Shown here piece after piece: positions 1-7,477 of a stretch of 9,933 nt of DNA. The first letter of the stretch is position 1. Each line of letters opens with the position of its first letter. Origin of the DNA: Rhodocyclaceae bacterium UBA5602 (GTDB lineage: Bacteria > Pseudomonadota > Gammaproteobacteria > Burkholderiales > Rhodocyclaceae). The stretch spans positions 1 to 9,933 of the forward strand of contig DILC01000028.1 of assembly GCA_002424865.1 (NCBI GenBank). The letters run 5' to 3'. A model generated the notes under the pieces. It was not told the DNA's origin, made no database searches, and saw only the letters and a program-made list of their open reading frames with translations. The translations under genes and the position numbers were made by a program.

Positions 1-18
1 CCGTATCCCTCAATCGCC

Positions 19-1914
19 GTGACTGCCCCGCTTGATCCCTACCGCCGCCGCCTGATCTCAGCTGCCGCCCTGGCCGCAACGGGCAGTGCCTTGTCTGCTG
101 TCGGCATGCCACTGGCAGCACTGGCCGCGGGGCGCGCATCAGGCGCGGTCACCGGCTTTACCGCATTGCCTGTATCCACAACAGACGCCGTGAGTGTTGC
201 GCCTGGCCATCAAGCCAGCCTGCTTTATGCCTGGGGGGATCCGATTTCCGCAGCCCCCCAGGCTCGCGCGGATGCTTCAGACACGGCAAGCGAACAAAGC
301 CAGCAAGCAGGCATGCACCATGATGGCATGCATTACTTCCCGTTCATCGAGAACGGCCGTCCCTCTTCAGCGCATGGCCTGCTGTGTGTCAACCATGAAT
401 ACACGGACGATGGCCTGCTGCATGTCGGCGGCATGGCCAACTGGGATGCGGCCAAAGTGGCCAAGGCAAAAGCGGCCGTCGGCGTCTCGATCATTGAGAT
501 CAGGCGCGCTAAAAATGGCTGGCAGGTGGTGCGCCCATCGAGCTGGGCGCGGCGCATCACGGCGGACACGCCCTGCCGCATCGCAGGCCCGGCGCGTGGC
601 CATCCGGCGATGCGCACAGCCATGGATACACGCGGCGAATATGTCATCGGCACGCTGGATAATTGCGCCATGGGTTTTACGCCCTGGGGCACTTACCTGA
701 CTTGCGAGGAAAACTTCAATGGCTACTTCAAGGCGGGCAAGACGCCGAGCAAGGATCAACAACGTTACGGCCTCAGCGAAAAAACAGCCGGCTGGCGCTG
801 GCATGAGGTAGATGAGCGCTTTGAGCTGACACAGCACCCGAACGAAGCCAACCGCTTTGGCTGGGTGGTCGAAATTGACCCTTGGCGGCCCGATCAAGCA
901 CCCGTCAAGCGCACTGCGCTGGGCCGCTTCAAGCACGAAGGCGCTACCGTCACCCAGGCGAAGGATGGCCGCGTTGTCGTGTATATGGGGGACGATGAGC
1001 GCTTCGAGTACATCTACAAATTTGTCTCGCGTGATCGCTACCAAGGGCAAGCAGGGAACGATCTGCTCGACCATGGCACGCTGTACGTCGCCCGGTTCGA
1101 TGATGACGGCCAGGGCTGCTGGTTGCCGCTGGTGCATGGCGAAAAGTATGCGCAGGGCGCCTTGTCCGCCGAATACGGCTTTGCCGACCAGGGCGAGGTG
1201 GCCATCCGCTGCCGCCAGGCCGCCGATATTGCGGGCGCGACAAAAATGGACAGGCCGGAATGGATCGCCGTGCATCCGCACACGGGTGAGGCATATGTGA
1301 CGCTGACCAACAACAGCCAGCGCGACGCCAATGCTGACCGCGCGCCTGACCATCATGTCAATGCGGCCAACCCGCGCGCGGCGAATATGTTCGGCCACAT
1401 TGTGCGCTGGCGCGAAACTGGCCACGACGCGGCTGCCACGCAATTCACCTGGGATATTTTCGCCCTGGCTGGCGACCCGCAAAACGCTGATGGCGGCAAG
1501 CGGGGCAATATCAAGGGCGATGCTTATGCCAACCCGGACGGCTTGTGGTTCGATCCGGCAGGGCGCTTGTGGATACAAACGGATGTTTCCACGAGCTCAC
1601 TCAATCAGGGCGGCTTCACCCATTTTGGCAACAATCAAATGCTGGTTGCCGATGTGCATAGCGGCGAGACCCACCGCTTCCTGACCGGCCCCAAGGGTTG
1701 CGAGCTGACCGGCATCACAGCCACGCCCGATGGCCGCACGTTGTTCGTGAATATCCAACATCCCGGCGAGACAGGCGGGGGACGCTCTGATCCGGCTCGC
1801 CCGATGGCAGTTTCCGCCTGGCCAGCCAATCAGTTTCCGCAAGCCGTGGGTGGCCGCCCCCGCTCGGCCACGCTGGCCATCACGCGCGAGGATGGGAAAA
1901 CCCTATTTGCTTGA
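19..1914 (+). CDS. phoX: PhoX family (DUF839) alkaline phosphatase, Tat-exported; 5' end possibly incomplete
   Basis: This gene encodes a PhoX-type phosphatase, which in characterised members is a periplasmic Fe/Ca-dependent phosphomonoesterase that releases phosphate from organic esters. The N-terminus has a twin-arginine signal (residues 9-11 RRR, then LISAAALAATGSALS, and an Ala-rich cleavage region near residue 37). Family motifs follow: NHEY at 125-128, TCEEN at 228-232 (the Cys/Glu region that binds iron in PhoX), KHEGA at 305-309, GDDERFEYIYKF from 324, a PEWIAVHPHTGEAYVTLTNN block at about 413-432, and NPDGLWFDPAGRLWIQTD at about 505-522. About 631 residues is within the family range. 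The GTG at 19 is the only start visible, but it has no Shine-Dalgarno sequence and the frame is open to the left edge, so the true start may lie outside the window. Any Pho box would also be outside. The family call is firm; the substrate is inferred from the family. Confidence 0.9.
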   Translation: MTAPLDPYRRRLISAAALAATGSALSAVGMPLAALAAGRASGAVTGFTALPVSTTDAVSVAPGHQASLLYAWGDPISAAPQARADASDTASEQSQQAGMHHDGMHYFPFIENGRPSSAHGLLCVNHEYTDDGLLHVGGMANWDAAKVAKAKAAVGVSIIEIRRAKNGWQVVRPSSWARRITADTPCRIAGPARGHPAMRTAMDTRGEYVIGTLDNCAMGFTPWGTYLTCEENFNGYFKAGKTPSKDQQRYGLSEKTAGWRWHEVDERFELTQHPNEANRFGWVVEIDPWRPDQAPVKRTALGRFKHEGATVTQAKDGRVVVYMGDDERFEYIYKFVSRDRYQGQAGNDLLDHGTLYVARFDDDGQGCWLPLVHGEKYAQGALSAEYGFADQGEVAIRCRQAADIAGATKMDRPEWIAVHPHTGEAYVTLTNNSQRDANADRAPDHHVNAANPRAANMFGHIVRWRETGHDAAATQFTWDIFALAGDPQNADGGKRGNIKGDAYANPDGLWFDPAGRLWIQTDVSTSSLNQGGFTHFGNNQMLVADVHSGETHRFLTGPKGCELTGITATPDGRTLFVNIQHPGETGGGRSDPARPMAVSAWPANQFPQAVGGRPRSATLAITREDGKTLFA

Positions 1915-2136
1915 TTGATTGACCAGGCACGCGAATGCATGAACCGTTCGGGCTGAAGCAAGCCTGGGCAAGGTTTAAAACTTCATCGTGCCGAACCAAC
2001 AGCAGCGAGCGGTGCAACTGAGCGATAACTGAGAAGCAAATAACCCGCCCCGCTCATTGGCCAGAGAGAGGATAATGCCACGCCTGCGTTTGCCTTTTCC
2101 GGGCGAAATACTTTCTCACCCCACCCCGCCAACTTC
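1915..2136. other. Spacer between phoX-like gene and recQ
   Basis: I see no gene here. The stop of the upstream gene runs into a short TTGATTGATTGA stretch. A weak GGGCT/AGCCT hairpin near 1950-1970 has no T-run and is not a convincing terminator. ACTGAG occurs twice, 11 bp apart, near 2020-2035. A purine-rich AGAGAGAGG precedes an ATG at 2075, but that ATG is in a different frame from recQ and its reading frame only shadows recQ. No confident promoter was found. Confidence 0.4.
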
Positions 2137-4026
2137 ATGCCCTCTGCTTCAACCTCTGCCCCTGATTCCGTGTGCGATTCTGCGCTTGATACGCTGCACC
2201 GTACGTTTGGCTATAGCACTTTTCGTGGCCCGCAGGCCGAAATCATTGACCACATTGTCATGGGTGGCGATGCCCTGGTGCTCATGCCCACAGGCGGTGG
2301 CAAATCGCTCTGTTACCAAATCCCCGCCCTGTTGCGCAGCGGCACGGCCGTGGTGGTCTCGCCACTCATTGCGCTCATGCAAAACCAGGTGGATGCCCTG
2401 CTGCAAGCGGGCGTGCGGGCGGCCTATCTCAACTCATCGCTGGATTACGCCACCGCTAACGCCACCGAACAAAAAGTATTGAATGGCGAACTGGATTTAA
2501 TTTATGTTGCCCCGGAGCGCCTGCTCACCGAGCGTTTTTTAAACCTGCTCGACCGCCTCGGCCGGCAAGGCCGGATCGCCCTGTTTGCCATTGACGAAGC
2601 GCATTGCGTCTCGCAATGGGGGCATGATTTCCGCCCGGAATACATTCAGCTCTCAGCCCTGCACGAGCGGTACCCGAAGATCCCGCGCATCGCGCTCACC
2701 GCCACGGCCGATGCGCTCACGCGGCAGGAAATTGTGACGCGGCTGGGTCTTGATAGCGCACGGACTTTCATTTCCAGCTTTGATCGGCCGAACATCCGTT
2801 ATCTGGTGGCCGAGCGGGATAACCCACGGCAGCAATTGCTGGAATTTCTGGCCGGCCACCAAAATGAAGCGGGCATTGTGTATTGCCTGTCGCGCAAGAA
2901 AGTGGATGAAACGGCCGCTTGGCTCACTGCGCAAGGGTTTAACGCTTTGCCTTATCACGCCGGGCTGGACGCGGCCACCCGGCAAGCGAATCAACAAAAA
3001 TTTTTGCGCGATGCGCCCGTCATCATGGTAGCCACCATTGCCTTTGGCATGGGCATAGACAAACCCGATGTGCGCTTTGTTGCGCATCTGGATTTGCCCA
3101 AAAGCCTGGAAGCTTATTATCAAGAAACCGGCCGCGCCGGGCGCGATGGCGAGCCGGCCGAAGCATGGATGGTGTATGGCCTCAATGACGTCGTCATTCA
3201 TCGCCAGCGCATTGACGAATCCGCCGCCGGTGAAGAACAAAAACGCGTGGAACGCGGCAAACTCGATGCCCTTTTGGCCTGGTGCGAAACCACCGATTGC
3301 CGACGCGTGTTCTTGCTCAACTACTTTAGCGAAGCCGCCACCCCTTGCCATAACTGCGACACGTGCCTGAATCCTCCTGAAATCTGGGATGGCACCCAGG
3401 CGGCGCGCAAGGCTTTGTCTGCCGCTTTGCGCACGGGACAACGCTTTGGCGCCGGACATTTAATTGATATCTTGCGCGGCAAAGCCACCGATAAAGTCAA
3501 GCAGTTCGGCCATCAGGAACTGCCGACATTTGGCGTCGGCGCGGATATGGACGACCGCGGCTGGCGTAGCGTATTCCGTCAATTGCTCGCAGCTGGCCTT
3601 CTGCACGCCGATGTACAAGCCTATGGCGCCTTGCATCTGACTGAATCGGCTCGCCCCCTGCTGCGCGGCGAGAGCACGCTGGCGCTGCGCCGGGCAGAAC
3701 GCAAGATTAAAAAGTCGGCTTTGGCGGGACGGCGGCAAGGCGCGAGTTCGACTTCAATCGCCGCCGCCCCGGCCAATCCCGGCCACGGCCCCCTCATCGA
3801 CGCCCTGCGCACCTGGCGCGCAGCGCTTGCCCGCGAACAAGGCGTGCCCGCCTATGTGATCTTGCACGACCGCACCCTGCTGGAACTGGCCGCACGGCAA
3901 CCACGCTCGACTGAGGAATTGCTCGATGTGCCAGGCATTGGCCAGGCCAAGGCCGAGCGTTACGGAGAAGCCCTGCTCAGGGTATTGGTCCAGCACCCGG
4001 ATACAGAATTTTCCCCTGCAAATTAA
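2137..4026 (+). CDS. recQ: ATP-dependent DNA helicase RecQ
   Basis: RecQ is a 3'-5' superfamily 2 DNA helicase that acts in recombinational repair and at stalled forks. All helicase signatures are present: Walker A TGGGKS at 52-57, DEAH box at 153-156 followed by the RecQ aromatic-rich loop (CVSQWGHDFRPEY), motif III TAT at 188-190, FDRPNI at 215-220, VYCLSRKKV at 248-256, and motif VI QETGRAGRDG at 329-338. The zinc site uses C388, C404, C407 and C410. A winged-helix RQC region occupies about 411-515, and an HRDC domain about 550-620 ends with the LLDVPGIGQAKAERYG helix-hairpin. At 629 residues it is about the length of E. coli RecQ. ATG 2137 has a poor Shine-Dalgarno sequence, but it places the conserved FGYSTFRGPQ motif at residue 24, as expected. 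It lies in the same direction as its neighbours but with spacers of about 180-220 bp, so it is probably its own transcription unit. Confidence 0.96.
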   Translation: MPSASTSAPDSVCDSALDTLHRTFGYSTFRGPQAEIIDHIVMGGDALVLMPTGGGKSLCYQIPALLRSGTAVVVSPLIALMQNQVDALLQAGVRAAYLNSSLDYATANATEQKVLNGELDLIYVAPERLLTERFLNLLDRLGRQGRIALFAIDEAHCVSQWGHDFRPEYIQLSALHERYPKIPRIALTATADALTRQEIVTRLGLDSARTFISSFDRPNIRYLVAERDNPRQQLLEFLAGHQNEAGIVYCLSRKKVDETAAWLTAQGFNALPYHAGLDAATRQANQQKFLRDAPVIMVATIAFGMGIDKPDVRFVAHLDLPKSLEAYYQETGRAGRDGEPAEAWMVYGLNDVVIHRQRIDESAAGEEQKRVERGKLDALLAWCETTDCRRVFLLNYFSEAATPCHNCDTCLNPPEIWDGTQAARKALSAALRTGQRFGAGHLIDILRGKATDKVKQFGHQELPTFGVGADMDDRGWRSVFRQLLAAGLLHADVQAYGALHLTESARPLLRGESTLALRRAERKIKKSALAGRRQGASSTSIAAAPANPGHGPLIDALRTWRAALAREQGVPAYVILHDRTLLELAARQPRSTEELLDVPGIGQAKAERYGEALLRVLVQHPDTEFSPAN

Positions 4027-4039
4027 GCGCAGATTGGGC

Positions 4040-4139
4040 TGACGGGCGATAATACGCACTCGTCCGTAACAATAAACAAAGGACGGTAAATAAGTGCCCG
4101 TCAAACACCTGAAGCGACTATCGTCCATAACTCCTGGAC
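4040..4139. repeat. Nested inverted repeats downstream of recQ
   Basis: TGACGGGC at 4040-4047 is an exact inverted copy of GCCCGTCA at 4096-4103. Inside it, CGTCC (4061-4065) pairs with GGACG (4081-4085). A third small hairpin, GTCCA-N7-TGGAC, lies at 4123-4139. None is followed by a T-run, so this is not a canonical terminator. It could be the 3' end structure of the recQ mRNA or the leader of the next gene. The pairing is seen directly; the role is unknown. Confidence 0.4.
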
Positions 4140-4178
4140 ACAGTTTGCGTTCATAGCGGCAAATGGCTTTAACCTTAA

Positions 4179-4190
4179 TGATTTAAATCA
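4179..4190. promoter_or_regulatory. 12-bp perfect palindrome TGATTTAAATCA upstream of the flavoprotein gene
   Basis: TGATTTAAATCA is a perfect dyad ending 20 bp before the start codon at 4211. Its core TGAT-N4-ATCA equals the inner part of the FNR/ANR consensus (TTGAT-N4-ATCAA), but the outer base on each side does not match. It could be an operator for an FNR-like or other dimeric regulator. This rests on the sequence match alone. Confidence 0.3.
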
Positions 4191-4210
4191 GCATCCCGAG
4201 AAAGAACTGA

Positions 4211-5458
4211 ATGACACGCGTTGATGATTTTCGTCTCAAATTAGGCTCACACGAACTAGTGCCCATCATGATCGGCGGCATGGGCGTGGATATTTCCACC
4301 GTCTCGCTCGCGCTGGAAGTTGCGCGCTTAGGCGGTGTGGGCCATATTTCGGATGCCATGGTACCCACGGTTTCCGACCGGCGCTTTAATACCAAGTTCG
4401 TCAAAGACAAACTTCAGCTCTACAAACTCAACGTTGCAAATCCTGATAAATCCAGCGTCAAATTTGACTTGGGCGTATTAGCTGAAGCCACCGCGCTGCA
4501 TGTGCGCCATGCCATGGATGCCAAGCAGGGCAGCGGCATGATTTTTGTGAATTGCATGGAAAAGCTGACCATGAACGCGCCCAAGGAAACGCTGCGCGTG
4601 CGCATGGGCGCCGCCATGGATGCCGGCATTGATGGCATTACCCTCTCAGCCGGCCTGCATCTGGGCAGCTTTGCCCTGATTGAGGACCATCCCCGCTTTC
4701 GCGATGTCAAACTGGGCATTATTGTTTCTTCCTTGCGCGCCTTGCAGATTTTCCTCAAAAAAAATGCGCGCCTCGACCGCCTGCCTGATTACATCGTCAT
4801 TGAAGGCCCGTTAGCGGGCGGACACCTGGGCTTTGGCATGGACTGGGCAGAATATGACCTGGCCACCATTTTTGTTGAAATTCGCGACTGGCTTGCCGAG
4901 CAAAACCTATCCATTCCCTTGATTCCCGCAGGCGGCATTTTTACCGGGTCGGACGCAACCGGCTTTTTAGCCCAGGGAGCTGCGGCTGTTCAGGTCGCCA
5001 CGCGCTTTACCGTCACCCATGAATGCGGCCTGCCGGATAGCGTCAAGCAGGAATACTTAAAAGCCAGCGAAGAAGACATTGTGGTGAATACCATTTCACC
5101 CACGGGTTATCCCATGCGCATGCTGAAAAACAGCCCGGCCATTGGCGATGGCATACGCCCCAACTGCGAAGCCTATGGCTATTTGCTCGACGCCAATGGC
5201 AATTGCCAGTACATCGACGCTTACAACCGCGAAGTGGCACTGCATCCCGACGCGAAAAAAATCCGCGTATGGGATAAAACCTGCCTTTGCACGCAGATGC
5301 GCAACTTTGATTGCTGGACCTGTGGCCAAGCCACCTACCGCTTGAAAGACACGACGGTGCGCCAGGCCAATGGCGACTATCAACTCTTGACCGCTGAACA
5401 TGTTTTCCAGGATTACCAGTTCAGCACCAACAACGAGATTGCACTGCCTAAGGTTTAG
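4211..5458 (+). CDS. Nitronate monooxygenase / 2-nitropropane dioxygenase-like FMN protein with C-terminal Cys cluster
   Basis: This 415-residue protein belongs to the FMN-dependent TIM-barrel family that includes nitronate monooxygenases (oxidising alkyl nitronates to carbonyl plus nitrite) and FabK-type enoyl-ACP reductases. Visible family signatures are the N-terminal PIMIGGMGVDIS segment (18-29), IVIEGPLAGGHLG (195-207, with the GGH that lies at the flavin/active site), and the phosphate-binding IPAGGIFTG (238-246) with AQGAAAVQVATRF (254-266). It is cytoplasmic, with no signal peptide. After the barrel an extra C-terminal part of about 100 residues carries C358-x-C360-x7-C368-x2-C371, which looks like a metal or Fe-S site. 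The start ATG follows a weak GAGAAAG purine stretch. It converges with the monooxygenase operon and need not be functionally linked to it. The family is firm; the reaction is uncertain. Confidence 0.85.
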   Translation: MTRVDDFRLKLGSHELVPIMIGGMGVDISTVSLALEVARLGGVGHISDAMVPTVSDRRFNTKFVKDKLQLYKLNVANPDKSSVKFDLGVLAEATALHVRHAMDAKQGSGMIFVNCMEKLTMNAPKETLRVRMGAAMDAGIDGITLSAGLHLGSFALIEDHPRFRDVKLGIIVSSLRALQIFLKKNARLDRLPDYIVIEGPLAGGHLGFGMDWAEYDLATIFVEIRDWLAEQNLSIPLIPAGGIFTGSDATGFLAQGAAAVQVATRFTVTHECGLPDSVKQEYLKASEEDIVVNTISPTGYPMRMLKNSPAIGDGIRPNCEAYGYLLDANGNCQYIDAYNREVALHPDAKKIRVWDKTCLCTQMRNFDCWTCGQATYRLKDTTVRQANGDYQLLTAEHVFQDYQFSTNNEIALPKV

Positions 5459-5475
5459 CGGGAAAAGGCGGCATT

Positions 5476-5503
5476 CAGTCAAGTTCCTGCAGTCAAGTCC
5501 CTG
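5476..5503. repeat. Two adjacent 14-bp direct repeats
   Basis: CAGTCAAGTTCCTG (5476-5489) is followed immediately by CAGTCAAGTCCCTG (5490-5503), with one mismatch. The pair lies 18 bp after the stop of the flavoprotein gene. Parts of it recur inverted further on: AGTCCCTG (5496-5503) matches CAGGGACT (5609-5616), and CCCTGTTAT (5499-5507) matches ATAACAGGG (5597-5605). The origin is unknown. Confidence 0.6.
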
Positions 5504-5626
5504 TTATGCCGGCGCAGCTTCGGCTTATCCCCCGGTCGATCAGCACAGGACATGATGCCATATGCTGAGCCCATATTGAGCCTTATGCAAGATGGAATAA
5601 CAGGGCGGCAGGGACTAAAGCCAGCG

Positions 5627-5664
5627 TTAAAAACAAGCCCCTCTTTTTGCTGCAAGAGGGGCTT
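5627..5664 (-). terminator. Rho-independent terminator closing the monooxygenase operon
   Basis: An 11-bp perfect stem (AAGCCCCTCTT at 5635-5645 with AAGAGGGGCTT at 5654-5664) has an 8-nt loop. Read on the minus strand it is followed by GTTTTTAACG, a U-rich tail, so it terminates transcription coming from the beta-subunit gene, whose stop codon is 39 bp away. On the plus strand no T-run follows, so it is directional. It marks the end of the operon and shows that no further gene, in particular no reductase, is cotranscribed. Confidence 0.85.
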
Positions 5665-5702
5665 CATGCATCCCCGTCAGGGTATGCAAACCAAATGGCT
5701 AA

Positions 5703-6692
5703 TCAACAAAGCGCCAAGGAACGCTGGAATTCCTTCACTGCCGCCCGGGCTTCCCTGGCAGCGTCCGGCACTTCAGGAAGGGCTGCACAATAAGTGTCAA
5801 TGGCTTTATCTGCGAGTGGCTCCCATTTGGCTATCCAGGTTTTAATTACTTCGGCATTTCCCGGTTTCTCAAGCGTCATTTTGACAAGCGCTGCAGCCCA
5901 CCGGCGGTGACGAGTAGCGTCCAAAAGCTGGCTGTCCGTCAGCATGCCTAACAATGTGTCATTATTGTGGCGACCTGCTTCGCCCAATTTACGCATCACA
6001 GCCTCTTCTATCGCTGGCTTGGCGACTAAATTCAGCGCAACAAATGCCTCACCCCAATCCCAGGCAGTAAGCACTTTCTCCATGAGTTCCCGGAAACCCT
6101 GCCAAGCTGGATCCTTTTCCCAATAGGCTCGCTCATCAGCACCCAACCCCTTGCCCGTGTGCGTCAATGAAAGCTCTTTGGTACGGTAGGCCGCATGACT
6201 CAACCAGCGAAAGGCGTCTGCGGCTTGAAAAGCGGCACAGTTGGTAATGGTGCTGGCAGGCGACATTTGCTGCAAATAGGCAGATGCCATTTGCAAGGTA
6301 TGGAAAAGATAGCGGCTTGGGGTGTACAGTCTTGCCAGCGTACCGACCCACTGCGGGTCAAGCGCCTTGTCGTGCTCTCGCTCATTAAATTGATTAAAAA
6401 GACCAAATACATAAGTTTCCTGGCCATCCTGCAACATGTTATAGGTACGATAGACCAACTCGTCAGGATCACGAAAAGCATTCCAGTCGTCATGTTGCAG
6501 CGGGCTGCCATTGCGGTATTTTTTGTACCAGCGGTTCATGGCAAGATCAGGATCCAGGTCATAAGGCGCATTCGCATCCCTGGTGTTGTATAGAAGATTG
6601 GTAGAAACAATCTCATATTCACTCGGCTTGCGCCGACGGCCTGCAAGATAACTCCACGTTTTAAGAGGCTTTAATACTTCGGCTCCGCTCAT
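5703..6692 (-). CDS. tmoE: Toluene/alkene monooxygenase hydroxylase, beta subunit (TmoE-like)
   Basis: This is the beta subunit of the (alpha-beta-gamma)2 hydroxylase of a four-component bacterial multicomponent monooxygenase. It resembles toluene 4-monooxygenase TmoE along its whole length: LKTWSYLAGRRRKPSEYEIVS near the N-terminus, NRWYKKYRNGSPLQHDDW, a YRTYNMLQDGQETYV segment, FNEREHD, YLFHTLQMASAYLQQMSPAST, and WDWGEAFVALNLVAKP. Like other beta subunits it has the ferritin-like helical fold but no full diiron ligand set, and serves as scaffold. The frame opens at a GTG (6699-6701), but that codon overlaps the AAGGAG Shine-Dalgarno sequence. The ATG at 6690-6692 has ideal 8-nt spacing and is preferred, giving 329 residues. 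It is the last gene of the operon, 32 bp after the effector gene, with a terminator 39 bp beyond its stop. Confidence 0.93.
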   Translation of the reverse strand: MSGAEVLKPLKTWSYLAGRRRKPSEYEIVSTNLLYNTRDANAPYDLDPDLAMNRWYKKYRNGSPLQHDDWNAFRDPDELVYRTYNMLQDGQETYVFGLFNQFNEREHDKALDPQWVGTLARLYTPSRYLFHTLQMASAYLQQMSPASTITNCAAFQAADAFRWLSHAAYRTKELSLTHTGKGLGADERAYWEKDPAWQGFRELMEKVLTAWDWGEAFVALNLVAKPAIEEAVMRKLGEAGRHNNDTLLGMLTDSQLLDATRHRRWAAALVKMTLEKPGNAEVIKTWIAKWEPLADKAIDTYCAALPEVPDAAREARAAVKEFQRSLALC

Positions 6693-6700
6693 TTCTCCCA

Positions 6701-6706
6701 CTCCTT
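6701..6706 (-). promoter_or_regulatory. Shine-Dalgarno deciding the tmoE start
   Basis: On the minus strand AAGGAG is followed by 8 nt and then ATG (6692-6690). The alternative GTG at 6701-6699 shares its first G with the ribosome-binding site and so cannot use it, which decides in favour of the ATG. Confidence 0.8.
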
Positions 6707-6724
6707 TATAAATATAAAAGCGTA

Positions 6725-7030
6725 TTACAAATGTTTGACATGGTGGAACCGAACACAGTCAGACTGCGTATCGATCCGCCCGGCAAAAGAGGCGAGGTCT
6801 ATTTCGATTTCGCTCATATCGAAAGGACGGCCAAGCATTTCTTCGATCGTTTCACGCTTGATGAACATTTCGTCATCCGTTTGGATACGCAAATAAGCCA
6901 CTTTATCCTCAACAGTGATTGTCTTGCCGGGGTTATCAATTTCAGCTGCCTCGGCTACCGCGCGAGCCAAATTACCCTGCCGCATGACCGGCCCAACTTT
7001 GTTGTTGTAAGCTTTCGATACATCACTCAT
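6725..7030 (-). CDS. tmoD: Monooxygenase effector (coupling) protein (TmoD-like)
   Basis: This 101-residue protein is the small cofactor-free effector that docks on the hydroxylase above the diiron site and couples electron transfer and O2 activation to substrate oxidation. It matches TmoD in length and in blocks such as NNKVGPVMRQGNLA (9-22), the AEIDNPGKTITVEDKVAYLRI region (29-49), EEMLGRPFDMSEIEIDLASF, and a final RFHH segment. There is no cysteine cluster or cofactor motif, as expected for the family. The ATG at 7030 has GAGGAG 5 nt upstream. It sits in the usual fourth position of the operon, between the ferredoxin gene (70 bp) and the beta-subunit gene (32 bp). Confidence 0.93.
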   Translation of the reverse strand: MSDVSKAYNNKVGPVMRQGNLARAVAEAAEIDNPGKTITVEDKVAYLRIQTDDEMFIKRETIEEMLGRPFDMSEIEIDLASFAGRIDTQSDCVRFHHVKHL

Positions 7031-7100
7031 AGAAGCTCCTCTTTTATTTTTCGTTAGACTGCAAATCGTCTATGCAACATCAATTGCTGTTAATCAGCTA

Positions 7101-7436
7101 CTACGTATGCGCAAACAGCGGCACAACACCCTCCGTATCAACAAGTACATCGTCACCTTCAATCTTGACTGGATAGCTTGCCAAACTTGCATCTGAGGGG
7201 TTAATGCCAGCGCCTGTTTGTGCATCAAATATCCACTGGTGCGCCCGGCAGGCTAAGGTTTTTCCATCAAAAGTCCCTTCCACCAGAAGGATGTCCTGGT
7301 GGGGACAGATTCCCTGATAGGCATGAACTACCCCGCCATCCAGAGCCGCTAACAAGACCTCCTGACCATCTACCTGAAAAGACTCCATCTCTCCCTCCCA
7401 CAGATCATCCAGTTTGCAGACTTTTTTAAATGCCAT
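7101..7436 (-). CDS. tmoC: Rieske-type [2Fe-2S] ferredoxin of the monooxygenase (TmoC-like)
   Basis: This is the soluble Rieske ferredoxin that carries electrons from the NADH reductase to the hydroxylase. The 111-residue length matches TmoC. The cluster ligands are clear: C44-P-H46 and, 16 residues later, C63-R-A-H66, followed by W68, which corresponds to the Trp next to the second ligand pair in toluene 4-monooxygenase ferredoxin. Other shared parts are the KVCKLDDLWEGEMESF start and the GINPSDASLASYPVKIEGDDVLVDT C-terminal half. Its start is ATG 7436. The ribosome-binding site is weak (AAGAG about 10 nt upstream in an A-rich run), unlike the GAGGAG or AAGGAG sites of the other operon genes. 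Just upstream lies a 121-bp inserted element, which makes the gap to the gamma gene unusually long (188 bp). Confidence 0.95.
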   Translation of the reverse strand: MAFKKVCKLDDLWEGEMESFQVDGQEVLLAALDGGVVHAYQGICPHQDILLVEGTFDGKTLACRAHQWIFDAQTGAGINPSDASLASYPVKIEGDDVLVDTEGVVPLFAHT

Positions 7437-7477
7437 TTTTTATTTACTCTTATCGTTTCAATTTAATGTGTATTGAA

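Noticed and set aside
367..1578. Long minus-strand open frame opposite the PhoX-like gene
   Set aside because: It is antisense to conserved PhoX motifs; long antisense frames are common in GC-rich genes, and the product has no recognisable family features.
1945..1972. Terminator after the PhoX-like gene
   Set aside because: The stem is only 4-5 bp with a wobble and no T-run follows.
2057..2482. Plus-strand open frame with a good purine-rich site before ATG 2075
   Set aside because: It overlaps the strongly supported recQ start in another frame, and its product is a shadow translation rich in Pro, Arg and Cys.
5511..5530. Terminator for the flavoprotein gene (GCCG...CGGC hairpin)
   Set aside because: The stem is short, the loop large, and there is no T-tract on the plus strand.
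6699..6701. GTG as start of the beta-subunit gene
   Set aside because: It overlaps the AAGGAG Shine-Dalgarno sequence; the ATG 9 nt downstream has ideal spacing.
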